From NCBI GenBank assembly GCA_033060915.1, contig CM065397.1, positions 31,718,001 through 31,782,000 on the forward strand: 64,000 bases of DNA. The letters are read 5' to 3'. The DNA is from Euryodendron excelsum. Taxonomy: Eukaryota > Streptophyta > Magnoliopsida > Ericales > Pentaphylacaceae. A program made the position numbers and the translations under genes. The stretch's first letter is position 1. The number at the start of each line of letters is the position of its first letter. This document shows, piece after piece, positions 47,252 through 58,900 of this stretch. Under the pieces are notes generated by a model, which searched no databases, was not told the origin of the DNA, and was given only the letters and a program-made list of their open reading frames with translations.

Positions 47252-49366
47252 TGTAACATCCTAGACTTACATTCTATTATATGCATTTAAATATGTGTTT
47301 TGTGTGTTTAATTATACTTGAGTTGTGAATTGTGTACATCTTGATTACTTGAGTGGAGTAAAATTGTGTAATGCCTACAATTAATTAGAGATTTTTCATA
47401 ATTTGTGAGAATTGGATGTTTCATGTTATAGATATGTTCGCATACTCTAATCAAGTTGTTCAATTAGGTTAGTTTAATGTTAATTGTATTTTGGAACATT
47501 TTTATGAAAAATGATTTTTCTTAGTTAAACTTAATCGTTATTAATTAGACTAATCATTGTTTAATTAAGCTTAAACATGATTAGCCTTAAGTAAGGAATA
47601 ATTAGTTTAAAACTTGATTAATTACTTTTTAATCATAATTAGTGTGTGAAGTGCCACCTCATATGGGAGGACAGCTCACCTATTCCTTAAGGGACATATG
47701 TCCCTCTGATCCTAATAGCAAGACATGTGTGTGCATGTGTGAGTGTGTGTAACATGTCATGCTTTAGCATGTGAAGAGAGAGAAGAGGGAGAAGTAGAGA
47801 AGAAAAGGAAAATTATGCACATAAGAAACTAAAGAAGAGGAGAAGTGTTTGGTTAGAAAGAAAGTGAAGGAAAAAGTTTGGAAAAAATCTAAGGAAATTG
47901 CAAAAGCGTGAGATAAGGTGAGGGATCTCAATATCATGATTGTGTGCATGTATTTAATTGATTATTGCATTTAGGAAGATCTCTTCATGCTTTTGGAATT
48001 GCGAATTGGATTGTAGAATTGGAGACTTTAAGAGAGCGACTTAGAATCGTTGTGATGTTCACGTCTTGATGTTTGAAGTCATGTTTGAAACTTTAGAACC
48101 ACATTCAAAACCTTAGAAGGCTTAGAAATAGGTTGGATTAATCGGAGTTGCCTAAAACTCCATTTAGGATGCACCGTTCTCAGACCATAAGCACGCTAGT
48201 GCACGGGTGAGTGCGCCTAGTGGTGCGGTCAACTGGAGGAGCGCCCTAGTAGTGCGCCTAGTGGCACAATTAGCTAGAGGAGTGCGCCAATAGCGTGTCT
48301 AGTGGCGTAGTTCATTGGAATTTTTTTAGTTGCATTAGAGTTATCCTCCAACCTTGAACATTAGCTACATTGGAGATCTTTTTTTTGTTATAACATTATT
48401 TCATACTCTTATCATGTATGATAACTAGCTTAAAGAGGTTCAAGCCTTCTTAAAGTATCAAGGTGAGTTGTGTGGATGCTTGGAGATATTCTTTTTAACT
48501 TGATTTGTCTTCAAATAATTATTATGTTACATTTCAATGACAAACGTATGTTTTTTACTCAAATGCTATATTTCACAAAGATATTTGAATTCCATGAACA
48601 TTATACTTATGAAATGTTTTGAAAATGTGTTTAATGTATTGTATGCCACACTCGGAGGTCCTGACTCGGGGTACTTAAAACAAACCGTTATATGAATTGG
48701 GAAAGACGTCTTCCAGGGACCACATAGGTCCTTGTGGGTTCTACACGTGTAAGAATCAATTATGGAGTTCGGCTCATTGTGCCAAAAGAGTGTAAATACA
48801 TGCTAAGAAGTGGAGTTTCTTTTGAAGTACAAATGTTGCTTTGTAATGAATATGTGAACGATCCTCCACAATTTCACTGAGAAGCTATTGCATTATATTA
48901 TGCTTTTTTGAATGATAATGTTTTATGAATTGTCCATGGAATAAATTGAAATATATTCCTTGTATCTATATCGTTCACTCGTTTTACTCACTGTTGATTA
49001 TCATTTCAGGAAATGGGGAGTAGAACCATGCTTGGAGACGTTTTGAAAGTTTACTTGAAAATGTGTTTTGGAAGACTAATACTTTTGTTTTTGTGAAGAT
49101 GGAGCATCTCACTTTTCAAGCTTTTGACCCTATGTGAATAGTTAAAAAATGTAGTCTTGTATATATTGTTTTGTATGGCCTTGGGATAGGCCTAAAACTT
49201 TGTACTAATCCTATGCATATGGTTTGACTTCAAATGTGTTGAAAACTTAGGTAGTTGCTTTGAAGCTTAGCTTTGAATGCACAATATTATATTATGTTTC
49301 CGTTATTATTTATAATGGATGAATAAACAGGTGATCAACCTATCTCATGTGTTAGCCCTCATGACA
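47252..49366 (+). repeat. 5' LTR of chromovirus 2 (2115 bp)
   Basis: It starts TGTAACATCC and ends CTCATGACA next to the primer site. It contains a stretch at about 47740-48270, including short GTGCGCCTAGTGG-type repeats, that the 3' LTR lacks. Near its end it lacks about 70 bp that the 3' LTR keeps. Confidence 0.88.
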
Positions 49367-49370
49367 ATTT

Positions 49371-49382
49371 TGGTATTAGAGC
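49371..49382 (+). promoter_or_regulatory. Primer binding site of chromovirus 2 (initiator tRNA-Met type)
   Basis: TGGTATTAGAGC has one C-to-T change from the tRNA-Met complement, four bases after the 5' LTR. Confidence 0.85.
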
Positions 49383-49587
49383 AACAGGTTGACACCATAG
49401 AACTTAGTGTTGTCTAAATAAAAGTTTTATATGACTTGCATGACTTGAAAAGTGTGCTAATTTATTTTCCTAAATAAAAGTATGTGTATTATGTGTACTT
49501 ACGTGTAATATATCATACTATATGATACATAATCATGAGAAGAGTGTAATTATTTTAATAAATTGTTTGCATACATATAGTTAAAAA

Positions 49588-50289
49588 ATAGTGAAGGGTA
49601 AAGCAAGGCCATCTACAGAGCACATTGAAAGAATTGAAAAGGCTCTTGAAGGGTACAAAGGGAAGAAGGGAGGCTAGCAACTATTAAACAGTTTTAACAA
49701 TTGAAACTCACATTTTTTAGGGAACTCCAGATCTTATGACAATTAAAGCATGGATTTTGGAAATGAAAAAGATTTTTAATGTCTTACCTTGCATTGATGA
49801 ATAGAAAGTCAATTTTGCTACATTTATATTTCAAGGTGAAGCAAAAGAACCTTAAATGACATCGCAATGGTTTCTTACAATCTTCAATGATTGTATTTTC
49901 CTGATTTAGTGAAAGATAAGAATACTACAGAATCCTTGGTGCTAATTCAGGGTAACATGGTTTTAGTAGAATATGAGGCAAAATTTGTTCAATTATTAAG
50001 ATTTGCTCCACATATAGTATCTTTTGAAGTAAGAAAGGCATAAAAATTTGTGAGTGGTTTAAGATGGAATATTCAAAATCAAGTTGACATCCTAAGGCTT
50101 CCTACAGATTTGGAAGTGGTGGAACGGGCCAAGATTGTCGAAATTGCTAATGAATGAAAAGTCAAGACAAATTTAAAAAGAGGCAAAGCTGGGGACAATA
50201 TTCAAACTTTAAAATGTAAAGTATAAGAACAAAAAGTGGAAGCTCCAATCCACGAGGAGGTGGAATGAGTCAAACAAGCCGGGGAAGAA
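49588..50289 (+). pseudogene. gag: Gag of chromovirus 2, degenerate
   Basis: The start codon position appears as ATA, followed by VKGKARPSTEHIERIEKALE. The capsid part is broken by stops and shifts until about 49940, where LVEYEAKFVQLLRFAPHIVS, then FVSGLRWNIQNQVDILRLPT and VVERAKIVEIANE match Tekay-type gag. The zinc knuckle follows at 50290-50410 in a second frame (CSICHKWHRG, then CFGCGQGASCE), with its last cysteine and histidine spacing disturbed. Confidence 0.8.
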
Positions 50290-50805
50290 GTGACATTCCT
50301 CAATGTTCCATATGTCACAAATGGCACAGGGGTCCTTATTACTATGCAACTAGAGCTTGTTTTGGGTGTGGTCAAGGGGCATCATGTGAAGAGTTGCCCA
50401 AAAGCTTCGAAAGGTTCATCACTGAGTATTTCAACTTTAGCATCTGTCCACAAGCCTACAACTAGTAGAAAAGAGGAACCAAAAAGACAAGGCCAGGCAT
50501 TTACACTTATTCCGGGAGACACCCCAGCCACTGACTCTATACTGTTAGGTAAACTTCCAGTTTGTGGTCATCCTACCCATATTCTTATTGATTCTGGGTC
50601 TACTCATTCGTTTATCTCTTATCTCTTTACATATAACTTACATAAACTTCCTGAACTATTGAAATTTGTCATATCCGTGTCTTTATCATCCGAAGATTCT
50701 ATGATTTGTGACATGGTGTATAGGTCTTGTGATGTTCATGTGAATGACGTGTCATTGATGGTTGATCTTATACCTCTTGACATGTGTATTTTAATGTCAT
50801 CCTAG
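50290..50805 (+). CDS. Aspartic protease region (chromovirus 2), open fragment
   Basis: This 171-aa open segment begins in out-of-frame gag sequence and becomes protease at about codon 75. THILIDSGSTHSFIS holds the catalytic DSG, later followed by VNDVSLMVDLIPLD. The active-site motif is intact. A stop at 50805 replaces the expected read-through into the RT linker. Confidence 0.85.
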   Translation: MTFLNVPYVTNGTGVLITMQLELVLGVVKGHHVKSCPKASKGSSLSISTLASVHKPTTSRKEEPKRQGQAFTLIPGDTPATDSILLGKLPVCGHPTHILIDSGSTHSFISYLFTYNLHKLPELLKFVISVSLSSEDSMICDMVYRSCDVHVNDVSLMVDLIPLDMCILMSS

Positions 50806-50816
50806 GAATGGATTAG

Positions 50817-51374
50817 TTGTCTTCTCATCATGCTACCATTAATTGTATGCTTAAGAAAGTCTTATTTCATATTTCCAATCATCCTAGACTTAACCTTAAG
50901 GGAGTTAGTGTGGTACCTCCTCCATATCTTATCTCTTTTATGCAAGCACGACACTTGCTTAAGAAGGGAAATCGTGGCTTTATATGTGTTGTCATTGATA
51001 CCCAAATTTTCTCTCTATCTTTGGAAGACATTCCAATTGTTAGAGACTTTTGTGATGTATTTCCTGAAGAGTTTCCTAGCATATTGGTGAACTGGGAAAT
51101 TGAGTTTACCATAGATGTTTATCCAGATACACAAATTATCTCCAAAACCCCTTACTGCATGTCTCCACTTGAGTTGAAAGAGTTGAAAACACAACTTCAA
51201 GACTTATTAGATAAAGGCTTCATTTATCCTAGTGTTTCACCATGGGCCACTCATGTTCTATTTGTGAAAAACAAGGATGGAACTTTAAGACTTTGCATTA
51301 ATTGCAGGGAGTTGAATAAGGTGAGTATTAAGAACAAATTTCGATTGCCAAGAATTGATGATTTGTTTGACTAA
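50817..51374 (+). CDS. Reverse transcriptase N-terminal half (chromovirus 2), open fragment
   Basis: This 185-aa open segment contains [15 protein letters not shown], the linker motif of this lineage, then [59 protein letters not shown] (family: DYREL) and [11 protein letters not shown]. It ends in a stop. The next 70 bases (51375-51448) hold the damaged first catalytic-Asp region, with a small deletion and frameshift. Confidence 0.88.
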   Translation: MSSHHATINCMLKKVLFHISNHPRLNLKGVSVVPPPYLISFMQARHLLKKGNRGFICVVIDTQIFSLSLEDIPIVRDFCDVFPEEFPSILVNWEIEFTIDVYPDTQIISKTPYCMSPLELKELKTQLQDLLDKGFIYPSVSPWATHVLFVKNKDGTLRLCINCRELNKVSIKNKFRLPRIDDLFD

Positions 51375-51448
51375 CTTTAGGGTGCACAAGTATTTTTTAA
51401 AATGATGTAAGATCAGGTTACTACCAACTAAATGTTAGAGTAGATGAT

Positions 51449-51688
51449 GTGGAGAAAATATCTTTTAGAATAAGATATGGTCACTATGAATTTTTGGTAA
51501 TGCCATTTAGAGTTACAAATGCACCCGCAACACAAATGCAATATTTGGATGAGTTCATTGTTACTTTCATTGATGATATTCTTGCGTATTCTAAAAGTCT
51601 TGCAGAATATGAACAACACTTGAAGACTACTCTCGAAACTTTAAGAGAAAGACAACTTTATGCTATGTTGAAGAAATGTGAATTTTGA
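51449..51688 (+). CDS. Reverse transcriptase active-site segment (chromovirus 2), open fragment
   Basis: This 79-aa segment reads [20 protein letters not shown], then [16 protein letters not shown] with the FIDD box, and [15 protein letters not shown]. About ten residues normally present between NAPA and the YLDEF block are missing, so the palm is internally deleted. A stop separates it from the thumb segment directly after. Confidence 0.88.
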   Translation: MEKISFRIRYGHYEFLVMPFRVTNAPATQMQYLDEFIVTFIDDILAYSKSLAEYEQHLKTTLETLRERQLYAMLKKCEF

Positions 51689-52231
51689 TTGTCAAGCATA
51701 TCCTTTTTGGGCCATATTGCCAACAATGAAGTAGTATCAATTGATGTTCATAAGATTGAAACAATTGTGGAATGGCCGAGACCAACTAATATAACAGAAG
51801 TTCAAAGTTTCATTAGCTTGGTAGGTTATTACCGAAGATATGTGAAGGATTTCTCAAATATTGTTACTCCATTGACACAATTGACTCAGAAGAATACACA
51901 GTTTGAATGGACCAAGGATAGAAAACAAAGTTTTCAAGGATTGAAAGACAGGTTAGTGTATGCACCTATCCTAGCTCTCCCATCTGGAACCAAAGGCTTT
52001 ATTATCTACAGTGATGTTTCATATAAGGCCTTAGGATGTGTACTAATGCAACATAGAAGGGTGATTGCTTATGCTTCTAGACAGTTGAGACTGTATGAGA
52101 AGAATTATCCTACACATGATCTAGAGCTAGCCACTATGTTTTTTGTATTAAAGATTTGGCGTCATTATCTGTATGGAGTAACTTGTGAAATTTATACAAA
52201 CCCTAAGAGTTTGAAGTACCTCTTCACATAA
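51689..52231 (+). CDS. RT thumb and RNase H (chromovirus 2), open fragment
   Basis: This 180-aa segment reads [35 protein letters not shown], then RNase [59 protein letters not shown] and [13 protein letters not shown]. The third catalytic aspartate (TDHKSL in the family) is replaced by asparagine (TNPKSL), and the SDAS motif by SDVS. A stop follows. Confidence 0.88.
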   Translation: MSSISFLGHIANNEVVSIDVHKIETIVEWPRPTNITEVQSFISLVGYYRRYVKDFSNIVTPLTQLTQKNTQFEWTKDRKQSFQGLKDRLVYAPILALPSGTKGFIIYSDVSYKALGCVLMQHRRVIAYASRQLRLYEKNYPTHDLELATMFFVLKIWRHYLYGVTCEIYTNPKSLKYLFT

Positions 52232-53561
52232 AAAGAGTTGAATATGTGACAAAGGAGATGGCTTGAATTGATAAAGGACTATGATATGTTGATCCAAAAT
52301 CACTCAGCAAAAGCTAATGTGATGGCCGATGCTTTGAGTAGAAAATCTACTGCAAATCTACCATCTTTAATTATTTCACAACAAGTTCTGCTTAAGGAAT
52401 TACAAAAGATAGAAGTTTAAATTATGCTACCAAATTTGAATGTTATTCTTGCTACCTTAGTCGTACAACTTACTTTATTTGAAATGGTAAAACAAAGGCA
52501 ACGAGATAATCCTTATTTAAAGAAGATTTGTGAAGACACGAATATTAGACCAAAACCTGACTTTGCAATATAAGATGGAGTTCTCAAGTTCAGAAACAGA
52601 ATATGTGTTCCTAATGTTCAAGAAGTGAAGAGCCAAGACTTAGAAGAAGCTTATAACTCCAAGTTTGCAGTCCATCTTAGGAATACAAAGATGTATCAAG
52701 ACATTAAAGAATCCTTTTGGTGGCTAAGAATGAAGAAAGATATTACATAATTTGTATCTCATTATCTATAATGTCAACAAGTAAAAGTATAACATCAAAG
52801 GCTAACTGGATTATTACAACCTCTACCAATACCGAAATGGAAATGAGAGCATATCACTATAGATTTCGTTAGCGGATTTCCATGTTCTCCCTGATGTAAT
52901 AATATGATATGGGTAATTATTGACAAACTAATTAAATCTGCTCACTTCTTAGCAGTAAAGATCACCCATTCTTTAGCTACACTTGCAGCACTATATATTA
53001 AGGAGATTACTCGATTACATGGTGCACCAGTTTCTATTATGTCAGATAGAAAGCCTAGATTTGTGTCCAGATTTTGAAAAAGTTTGCAAAAGGCTATGGG
53101 AATATAACTGAAATTCATTACAACTTTTCATCCTCAAACCGAAAGGCAATCAAAAAGAACAATTCAGATTTTGGAGGATATGTTGAGCCTTAGTGCTCTT
53201 GATTTTCAAGGAAGCTGGGAAGATCATTTACCATTAATAGATTTTGGAGGATACAGTTTTTTAGGCAAGCATTGGTATGGCACTGTACAAGACTCTTTAT
53301 GGAAGGAAATGTAAATCCCCAATTTATGGGACCAAGGTTAGAGAAAGAAAGCTTTTAAGACCTGAAATTGTGTAACAAAGAATTGACAAGATCAAGTTGA
53401 TTCGACAAAGACTTCAAACTGCCCAAAGTTGCCAAAAGAGTTACGTGGATAACCGAAGAAGAGAATTAAAGTTTGGTGAAGGTGATCATGTTCTCCTAAA
53501 AATCTCTCCTTCTAAAGGAGTGATCCATTTTGGTAAGAAAGGAAGTTAAGTTCGAGGCACA
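52232..53561 (+). pseudogene. int: RNase H end and integrase (chromovirus 2)
   Basis: After the stop, [21 protein letters not shown] sequence (52300-52350) ends RNase H. Integrase follows: the zinc module is damaged (EEAYNSKFAVH in place of the HH pair, SHYL in place of the first CxxC cysteine). The core reads WVIIDKLIKSAHFLAVK (first Asp), SIMSDRKPRFVSRF (second Asp) and HPQTERQSKRTIQILEDML, in which the catalytic glutamate (SERT) is now lysine (SKRT). Several stops lie between them, for example near 52750, 52893 and 53076. Confidence 0.85.
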
Positions 53562-53849
53562 TTGGACCGTTTGAAATATTACACAAAAGTTTGTTTTATT
53601 GCTTACTGTTTGGCTCTCCCACCTAAACTTTCACACATTCATGACATATTACATGTTTCAATGCTAAGGTACTGTGTACCTTATCCTACCCATGTAATCC
53701 CTTACTACCCTTTGAATGTGCACGATGACTTGAGTTACATTGAGCAACCAATTCAAATCATTTATTACCAAGTTCAAGAATTAAGGAATAAGAGTATTCC
53801 TTTGGTGAAAGTTTGGTGGCGTAATCATTCCATAGACGAAGCCATATAG
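53562..53849 (+). CDS. Integrase end and chromodomain (chromovirus 2), open fragment
   Basis: This 95-aa segment reads IAYCLALPPKLSHIHDILHV, SMLRYCVPYPTHVI, then the chromodomain with QIIYYQVQELRNKSIPLVKV, WWRNHSIDEAI and a stop where the family has tryptophan. A few degraded codons follow to about 53875. Confidence 0.85.
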   Translation: MDRLKYYTKVCFIAYCLALPPKLSHIHDILHVSMLRYCVPYPTHVIPYYPLNVHDDLSYIEQPIQIIYYQVQELRNKSIPLVKVWWRNHSIDEAI

Positions 53850-53932
53850 GAAAGAGAAGACAAGATTTGAAAGAAATAACATTTCCTATTCATTGAATAA
53901 GGAATGCCAAGTTTAGAGGACCAACATTTCTT

Positions 53933-53945
53933 AAAGAGGGAAGAA
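53933..53945 (+). promoter_or_regulatory. Polypurine tract of chromovirus 2
   Basis: AAAGAGGGAAGAA abuts the TG of the 3' LTR. Confidence 0.8.
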
Positions 53946-55579
53946 TGTTGCGTCCTAGACCTTGTATGCCACCATATGTATTTAGATATGTGTTTTGTGT
54001 GCTTAATTATACTTTAGTCGTGAATTGTGCACATCTTGATTACTCGAGTTGAGTAAAATTGTGTAATGCCTAATTAATTAGGGATTTTTCATAATCTATG
54101 AGAATTTGATGTTTCATGTTATAGATATGTTTGCATACTCTAATCAAGGTGCTTAATTAGATTTATTTAATGTTAATTGTATTTTGAAACACTTTTGTAA
54201 AGTGATTTTTATTAGTTAAACTTAATTTTGATTAATTAGACTAATCATTATTTAATTAGGGTTAATCATGGTTAACCTTAAGTAAGGATTAATTAGTTTA
54301 AAGCTTGATCAATTGCTTTTTAATTATGCTTAGTGTGTAAAGTGTCACCTTATATGGAGAGACACCTCACCTATTCCTTAAGAGACATGTGTCCTTCTTA
54401 TCCTAATAGCAAGACATGTGTCCCTCTCAGCTAGAGGAGTGTGCCTAGTGGTGCAGTTCATTGGAATTTTTTTAGTTGAATTAGAATATCCTCCAACCTT
54501 GAACACTAGCTACATTGGAGACCTTTATTTTTGTTTATAACATTATTTATTACTCTTATCATGTAGGATAACTAGCTTAAAGAGGTTCAAACATTTTTAA
54601 AGTACCAAGGTGAGTGGTGTGGATACTTGGAGATATTCCTTTCAACTTGATTTGTCTTTAAATAATTATTATATTAAATTTCAATGACAAATGTATGTTT
54701 TTGACTCAAATGCTATATTTTACAAAGATATTTGAATTTCATGGACATTGTACTTGTGAAATGCTTTGAAAATGTGTTTAAATGTATTGTGTGCCACACT
54801 TAAGGGTCTTAACTCGGGGGACTTAAAACAAACTATTATATGAATTGGGAGAGACGTCCCCTAGAGACCACATGATTCCTTGTGGGTTGTGCACGTGTAA
54901 GGATCAATTATGAGGCTCAGCTCATTGTGCCCCAAAGAGTGTGAATACATGCTAAGAAATAGAGTTTATTTTGAAGTACAAATATTGCTTTGTAATGAAT
55001 ATGTGAATGATCCTCCATTATTTCAATGAGAAGCTATTACATTTGCATTATGCTTTTTTTTAACAGAAATGTTTTATAAATAGTCTATGGAATAAATTGG
55101 AATATATTCATTGTATCTATATCATTCACTAGGCTTTGCTCATACTATTGATTATCATTTCAAGAAATGGGGAGTAAAACCATGCTTGGAATCATTTTGA
55201 AAATTTACTTGAAAATGCGTTTTGGAAGATCAGTACTTTTGTTTTTGTGAAGATGGAGCATCTCATTTTTTAAGCTTCTGACTCTATGCGAATAGTTGGA
55301 AAACGTAGTCATGTATATATTGTTTTGTATGGCCTTGGGATAGGCCTAAAATTTTGTGATAATCCTATGTATATGGTTTGACTTCAAATGTATTGAAAAC
55401 TTAGGCACTTGCTCTCAGGCTCAGCTTTAAATGCACAACATTATATTATGCTTCTGCTATTATCTATATAATGGATGAATGCATAGGCGATCAACCTATT
55501 TCATGTGTTAGGCATTCAGAAGCTACGCTACTGACCGGTTACAACCTTAATCCACATAAGTGGGGTTTGGATCGCGATA
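53946..55579 (+). repeat. 3' LTR of chromovirus 2 (1634 bp, internally deleted)
   Basis: It starts TGTTGCGTCCTAG and ends GGATCGCGATA at the TSD. It is collinear with 47252-49366 except that about 0.5 kb after the GCAAGACATGTG motif is absent. Its last 70 bp are missing from the 5' LTR. Confidence 0.85.
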
Positions 55580-57043
55580 GAACACCTTTGAAGATGATGC
55601 TCAATAAGGTTGACCCCTGAGGGAGAATCACAATGCAAGCTATTAAGCTATGGGAATTCAACCTCAAAGTTCCAACCAAGGACAAAAATCAAGGCTCAAG
55701 TTTTGGCGGACTTTAAAGTTAAATTTTAATCAAAATACAACACCCGGAGTTCCTTGTTGACCCCCAAACTAGGGTGCCACGAGAAAGGAGACGAGGAAAA
55801 ACATGAGAATTCCTTAATGGGGATCTACGACACTTATTTGTTGATGGATCCTCAGGCATTAAAGGAGATGGAGTTGGGATTGTTCTAATCTCTCTAAAGG
55901 GAGTGATCATGGAGAAAATCATCAAACTCGACTTCAATGCAAGCAACACTGAAGTCGAGTATGAAGCATTACTCGCCGACCTAAAAGGTGCTAAGTAGAT
56001 AGGAATTGTTAATGTCATGTGACTCCCAACTAGTAGCCAACCAGTTGTCAGGAGACTACGTAGCTAGAGACGAGAGGATGCAGTTCTACTTCTCTAAACC
56101 TGAAAAGTTGATGAACTGGTTTCAGAGGATAGAAGTAAGACAAATCAGCAAATAGCAGAATAGGCATGTTGATGCTCTCGTAAGCCTAGCTGCGATAGTA
56201 GACTTAGGCGCCAAGAGAATTATATTCATCGAAGCATTAGCGGTGCCCAGCATTGAGAAACATCTCAACTAAGAAATCTTATGTGCTAAACAGGGTTCAA
56301 GCTAAATAGACCCCATCATAACATACCCAATTACCTAAAGATAAGAGGGAAGCCAACGGATCTGATGCAAATATGCTCTTTTTTGTCTATCTCCTGAAGG
56401 TAAGCTCTATAAGAAATTCTTTATTGGCCCTTAGCTACAGTGCCTGCACCTCGACCAAATCCAAGATTTGTTGTATGATATCCATGAAGGAAGTTATGGG
56501 GGCCAAAATAGGAGGAAGGTCACTCACTCAGTGAACAATATCCTAAGGGTATTGGTGGCCTAACATGCAAAAAGATACCCAATAGTATATGAAGAGATGT
56601 GAGAAGTGTCAAAAATTTAGCCCAATCATTCGGCAGCCATTCGGTGACTTGAACCTCTTACCTAGCCCTTAGCCCTTTGTTTAGTGGGGGCTAGACAATG
56701 TGGTGTCGCTTTCGAGGGCCCCAGGCAACATAAGATGGCTCTTGATGGACACAAACTACTGTACCAAATGGATTAAGACTGAACCACTATCAAGCATCAC
56801 GGACAAAGATACATACGGAGGAATATCATCATAAGGTTTGGATTACCTAGAGCATTGATCTTGGATAATGGCACCTAATTTGATAGTGATCCACTTAGAA
56901 AGTTCTGAGGCAACCATGGGATAGTCAACTACTATTCTACACCCGCTTATGCATAGAGCAATGGGTAAGCTGAGATATCCAACAAAACAATCTTAGATGG
57001 AATGAAAAAGAGGCTTGAAGGTGCCAAAGGGAGGTGGACAGAG
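55580..57043 (+). pseudogene. int: Tat-type RNase H end, second RNase H and integrase
   Basis: After the TSD the frame reads TPLKMMLNKVDP and AIKLWEFNLKVPT, the RNase H end. The second, archaeal-type RNase H follows at 55838-55990: [20 protein letters not shown] and [20 protein letters not shown]. Integrase starts at about 56480 with GYWWPNMQKDTQ and KRCEKCQKFSPIIRQP (zinc module), then WGLDNV (first Asp), RWLLMDTNYCTKWIKTEPLS, LDNGT (second Asp) and AEISNKTILDG (Glu). Many stops and shifts separate these. It is cut after WTE by solo LTR E. Confidence 0.85.
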
Positions 57044-58079
57044 TGTCGCGCCCAGATTTTTCGCACTCGAGGAATACTCACACAAGCGGGAAAAATGTCG
57101 TACTCTCTCATTAGAACTCACCCTCCTAGAAAATGAGTGCGACTAGGTTTGAATTGAAAAATAGGTTTGAATAAAGGGCTTTTGAAAAAAATTCGGAGTC
57201 GCCACCTAACTTGATTAAGGTGAGTTAGGCCACCTAAAAACTAAGAATAATCCGAAGACTACACTTAGGGTTTTTTGAAAAACGATTTGAAAATATCTCC
57301 TCAAGAGAGGGTTTTTAAGAAAACAGGTTGTTTGGCAACCTTTGGAAAACATTTAGCCCTTTTTGAAAACTAACTCCTTTTTGATCTTTGAAATCAGTGA
57401 TTCTAAGTTCGGAGGTTGGTTACGTGTAGGGAAGACGCACTAAGCTATCACCCTACCCCGCCGTTTCGGTACCTACATGTCAATCTACCCTAGATTCACC
57501 TATGAGAGTCTTTAACTAACTAATGGTTCAATCCTACCCACTTTAGAAAAACAATGTTTGAAAACTAACATGATGCATGATATGCAAGTGCAAGTTAAGA
57601 GAATTGAAAAATAGATTTGGAAATAAATTTGAAAAGAGATTGATTTGATTTGAAAGAGATTTGAAATTGAAATTGGAAAGTTTAAAAATTGAAAGTAGAA
57701 ATTTGAAAATAGAAATTTTGAAATTGAAATATTGAAAATAGATTAGAATTTGAGATTTGGAAAAATTTTAGAAACCGCACCCATGAGGGTGGAATTGAAA
57801 GTTTGAAAAGTATTGTGACCGCACCTATGAAGGTTGCCTACGTATCCCTTTGGGAGAATCAGGTCAGTCGTAGTTCGGACCAGAGTCCGATTGAAAATAG
57901 AAGAGTGGATTGAAGAAGGAAATTGAATTGGAAATTGAATTTGATTTGAAATTAGAAGAGGAGATTGGAAATTGGAATTGAGAAGATTGGACTTGCTTTG
58001 GAAAGATTGATTTTGGAAGACTTGGTTTTAGGAAACCTAGACTTAGGAAAGAGACTTAGGAAAGATTCAACTTGACTTG

Positions 58080-58900
58080 GAAGTTTTAGGAGATTAGGAA
58101 AGATTGGATTTAGGAAATGTTTAAATTAGGAAAAGTCAGATTTAAGAAAGTTTCGAATTAGGAAAGTTCCATTTTTGAAAAGTTTTGAATTAGGAAAGTT
58201 TTAGGTTTAAGAAAGTTTTCAACTTTAGGAAAGTTTTGAAATTGGAAAGTTTCGAGTTTAGAAAGTTTTCGAAAAAGAAAAGGTTTTAAGATTAGGAAAG
58301 TTTTGAATTTAGAAATGTTTTGAATTAGGAAAAGTCTAGTTTAAGAAAGGCTTAGAATTTGGAAAGTTTCAAGTTAAGAAAGTTTTGAATTTTGTAATGT
58401 TTTGAAAAAGGAAAGTTTTGAATTTGGAAAGCTTTGAAAATAAGGAAGTTTTGAAAATAAGAAAGTTTCGTTTTAGGAAAGGTTTGAAAAAGGAAAGTTC
58501 TCAGTTTAGGAAATGTTTAAATTAAGAAAGTTTTGAGTTTAGAAAAGCCTTAGATTTAGAAAGATTTTGAAGTTTTGGAAAGTTTAGAATTTAGAAAGTT
58601 TGGAAGTTTAGAAAGATTTAACTTGAGAAAGTTTCAAATTTAGAAAGTTTTGATTTTAGAAAGATTTGAAATTTAGAAAGTTTAAGATTTAGAAAGTTTT
58701 AGAGTTTGAATTTTAGAAAAACTTGAAATTAGGAAAGGTTTGAGTTTAGGAAAAGTTTGAAAACTTAGGTTTGAAAAGTTAAGATTTGAAAAGAAGGTAG
58801 AATTAGGAAAATGTTGAATTAGGAAAGATTTTTATGTTCAAGTTTTTGGAAACTTAAGGTTTAGGAAAGTGGAAGTTTAGGAAGGATTTGAATTAGAAAA
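58080..58900 (-). repeat. 16-bp-period array in LTR copy E
   Basis: Degenerate units of the form GAATTAGGAAAGTTTT, 16 bp each, run for about 0.8 kb. It is the longest example in the window. Confidence 0.7.

Larger units (their letters stand above)
47252..55579 (+). mobile_element. Chromovirus 2 (Tekay/Del-type Ty3/gypsy), complete structure but dead
   Basis: Two LTRs (47252-49366 and 53946-55579), a tRNA-Met-type primer site (49371), gag, protease, RT, RNase H, integrase, chromodomain and polypurine tract (53933) follow in order on the plus strand. The exact TSD GAACA flanks it at 47247-47251 and 55580-55584. The two LTRs differ by large deletions and many substitutions, so it is older than chromovirus 1. 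Several catalytic residues are replaced. Confidence 0.9.
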
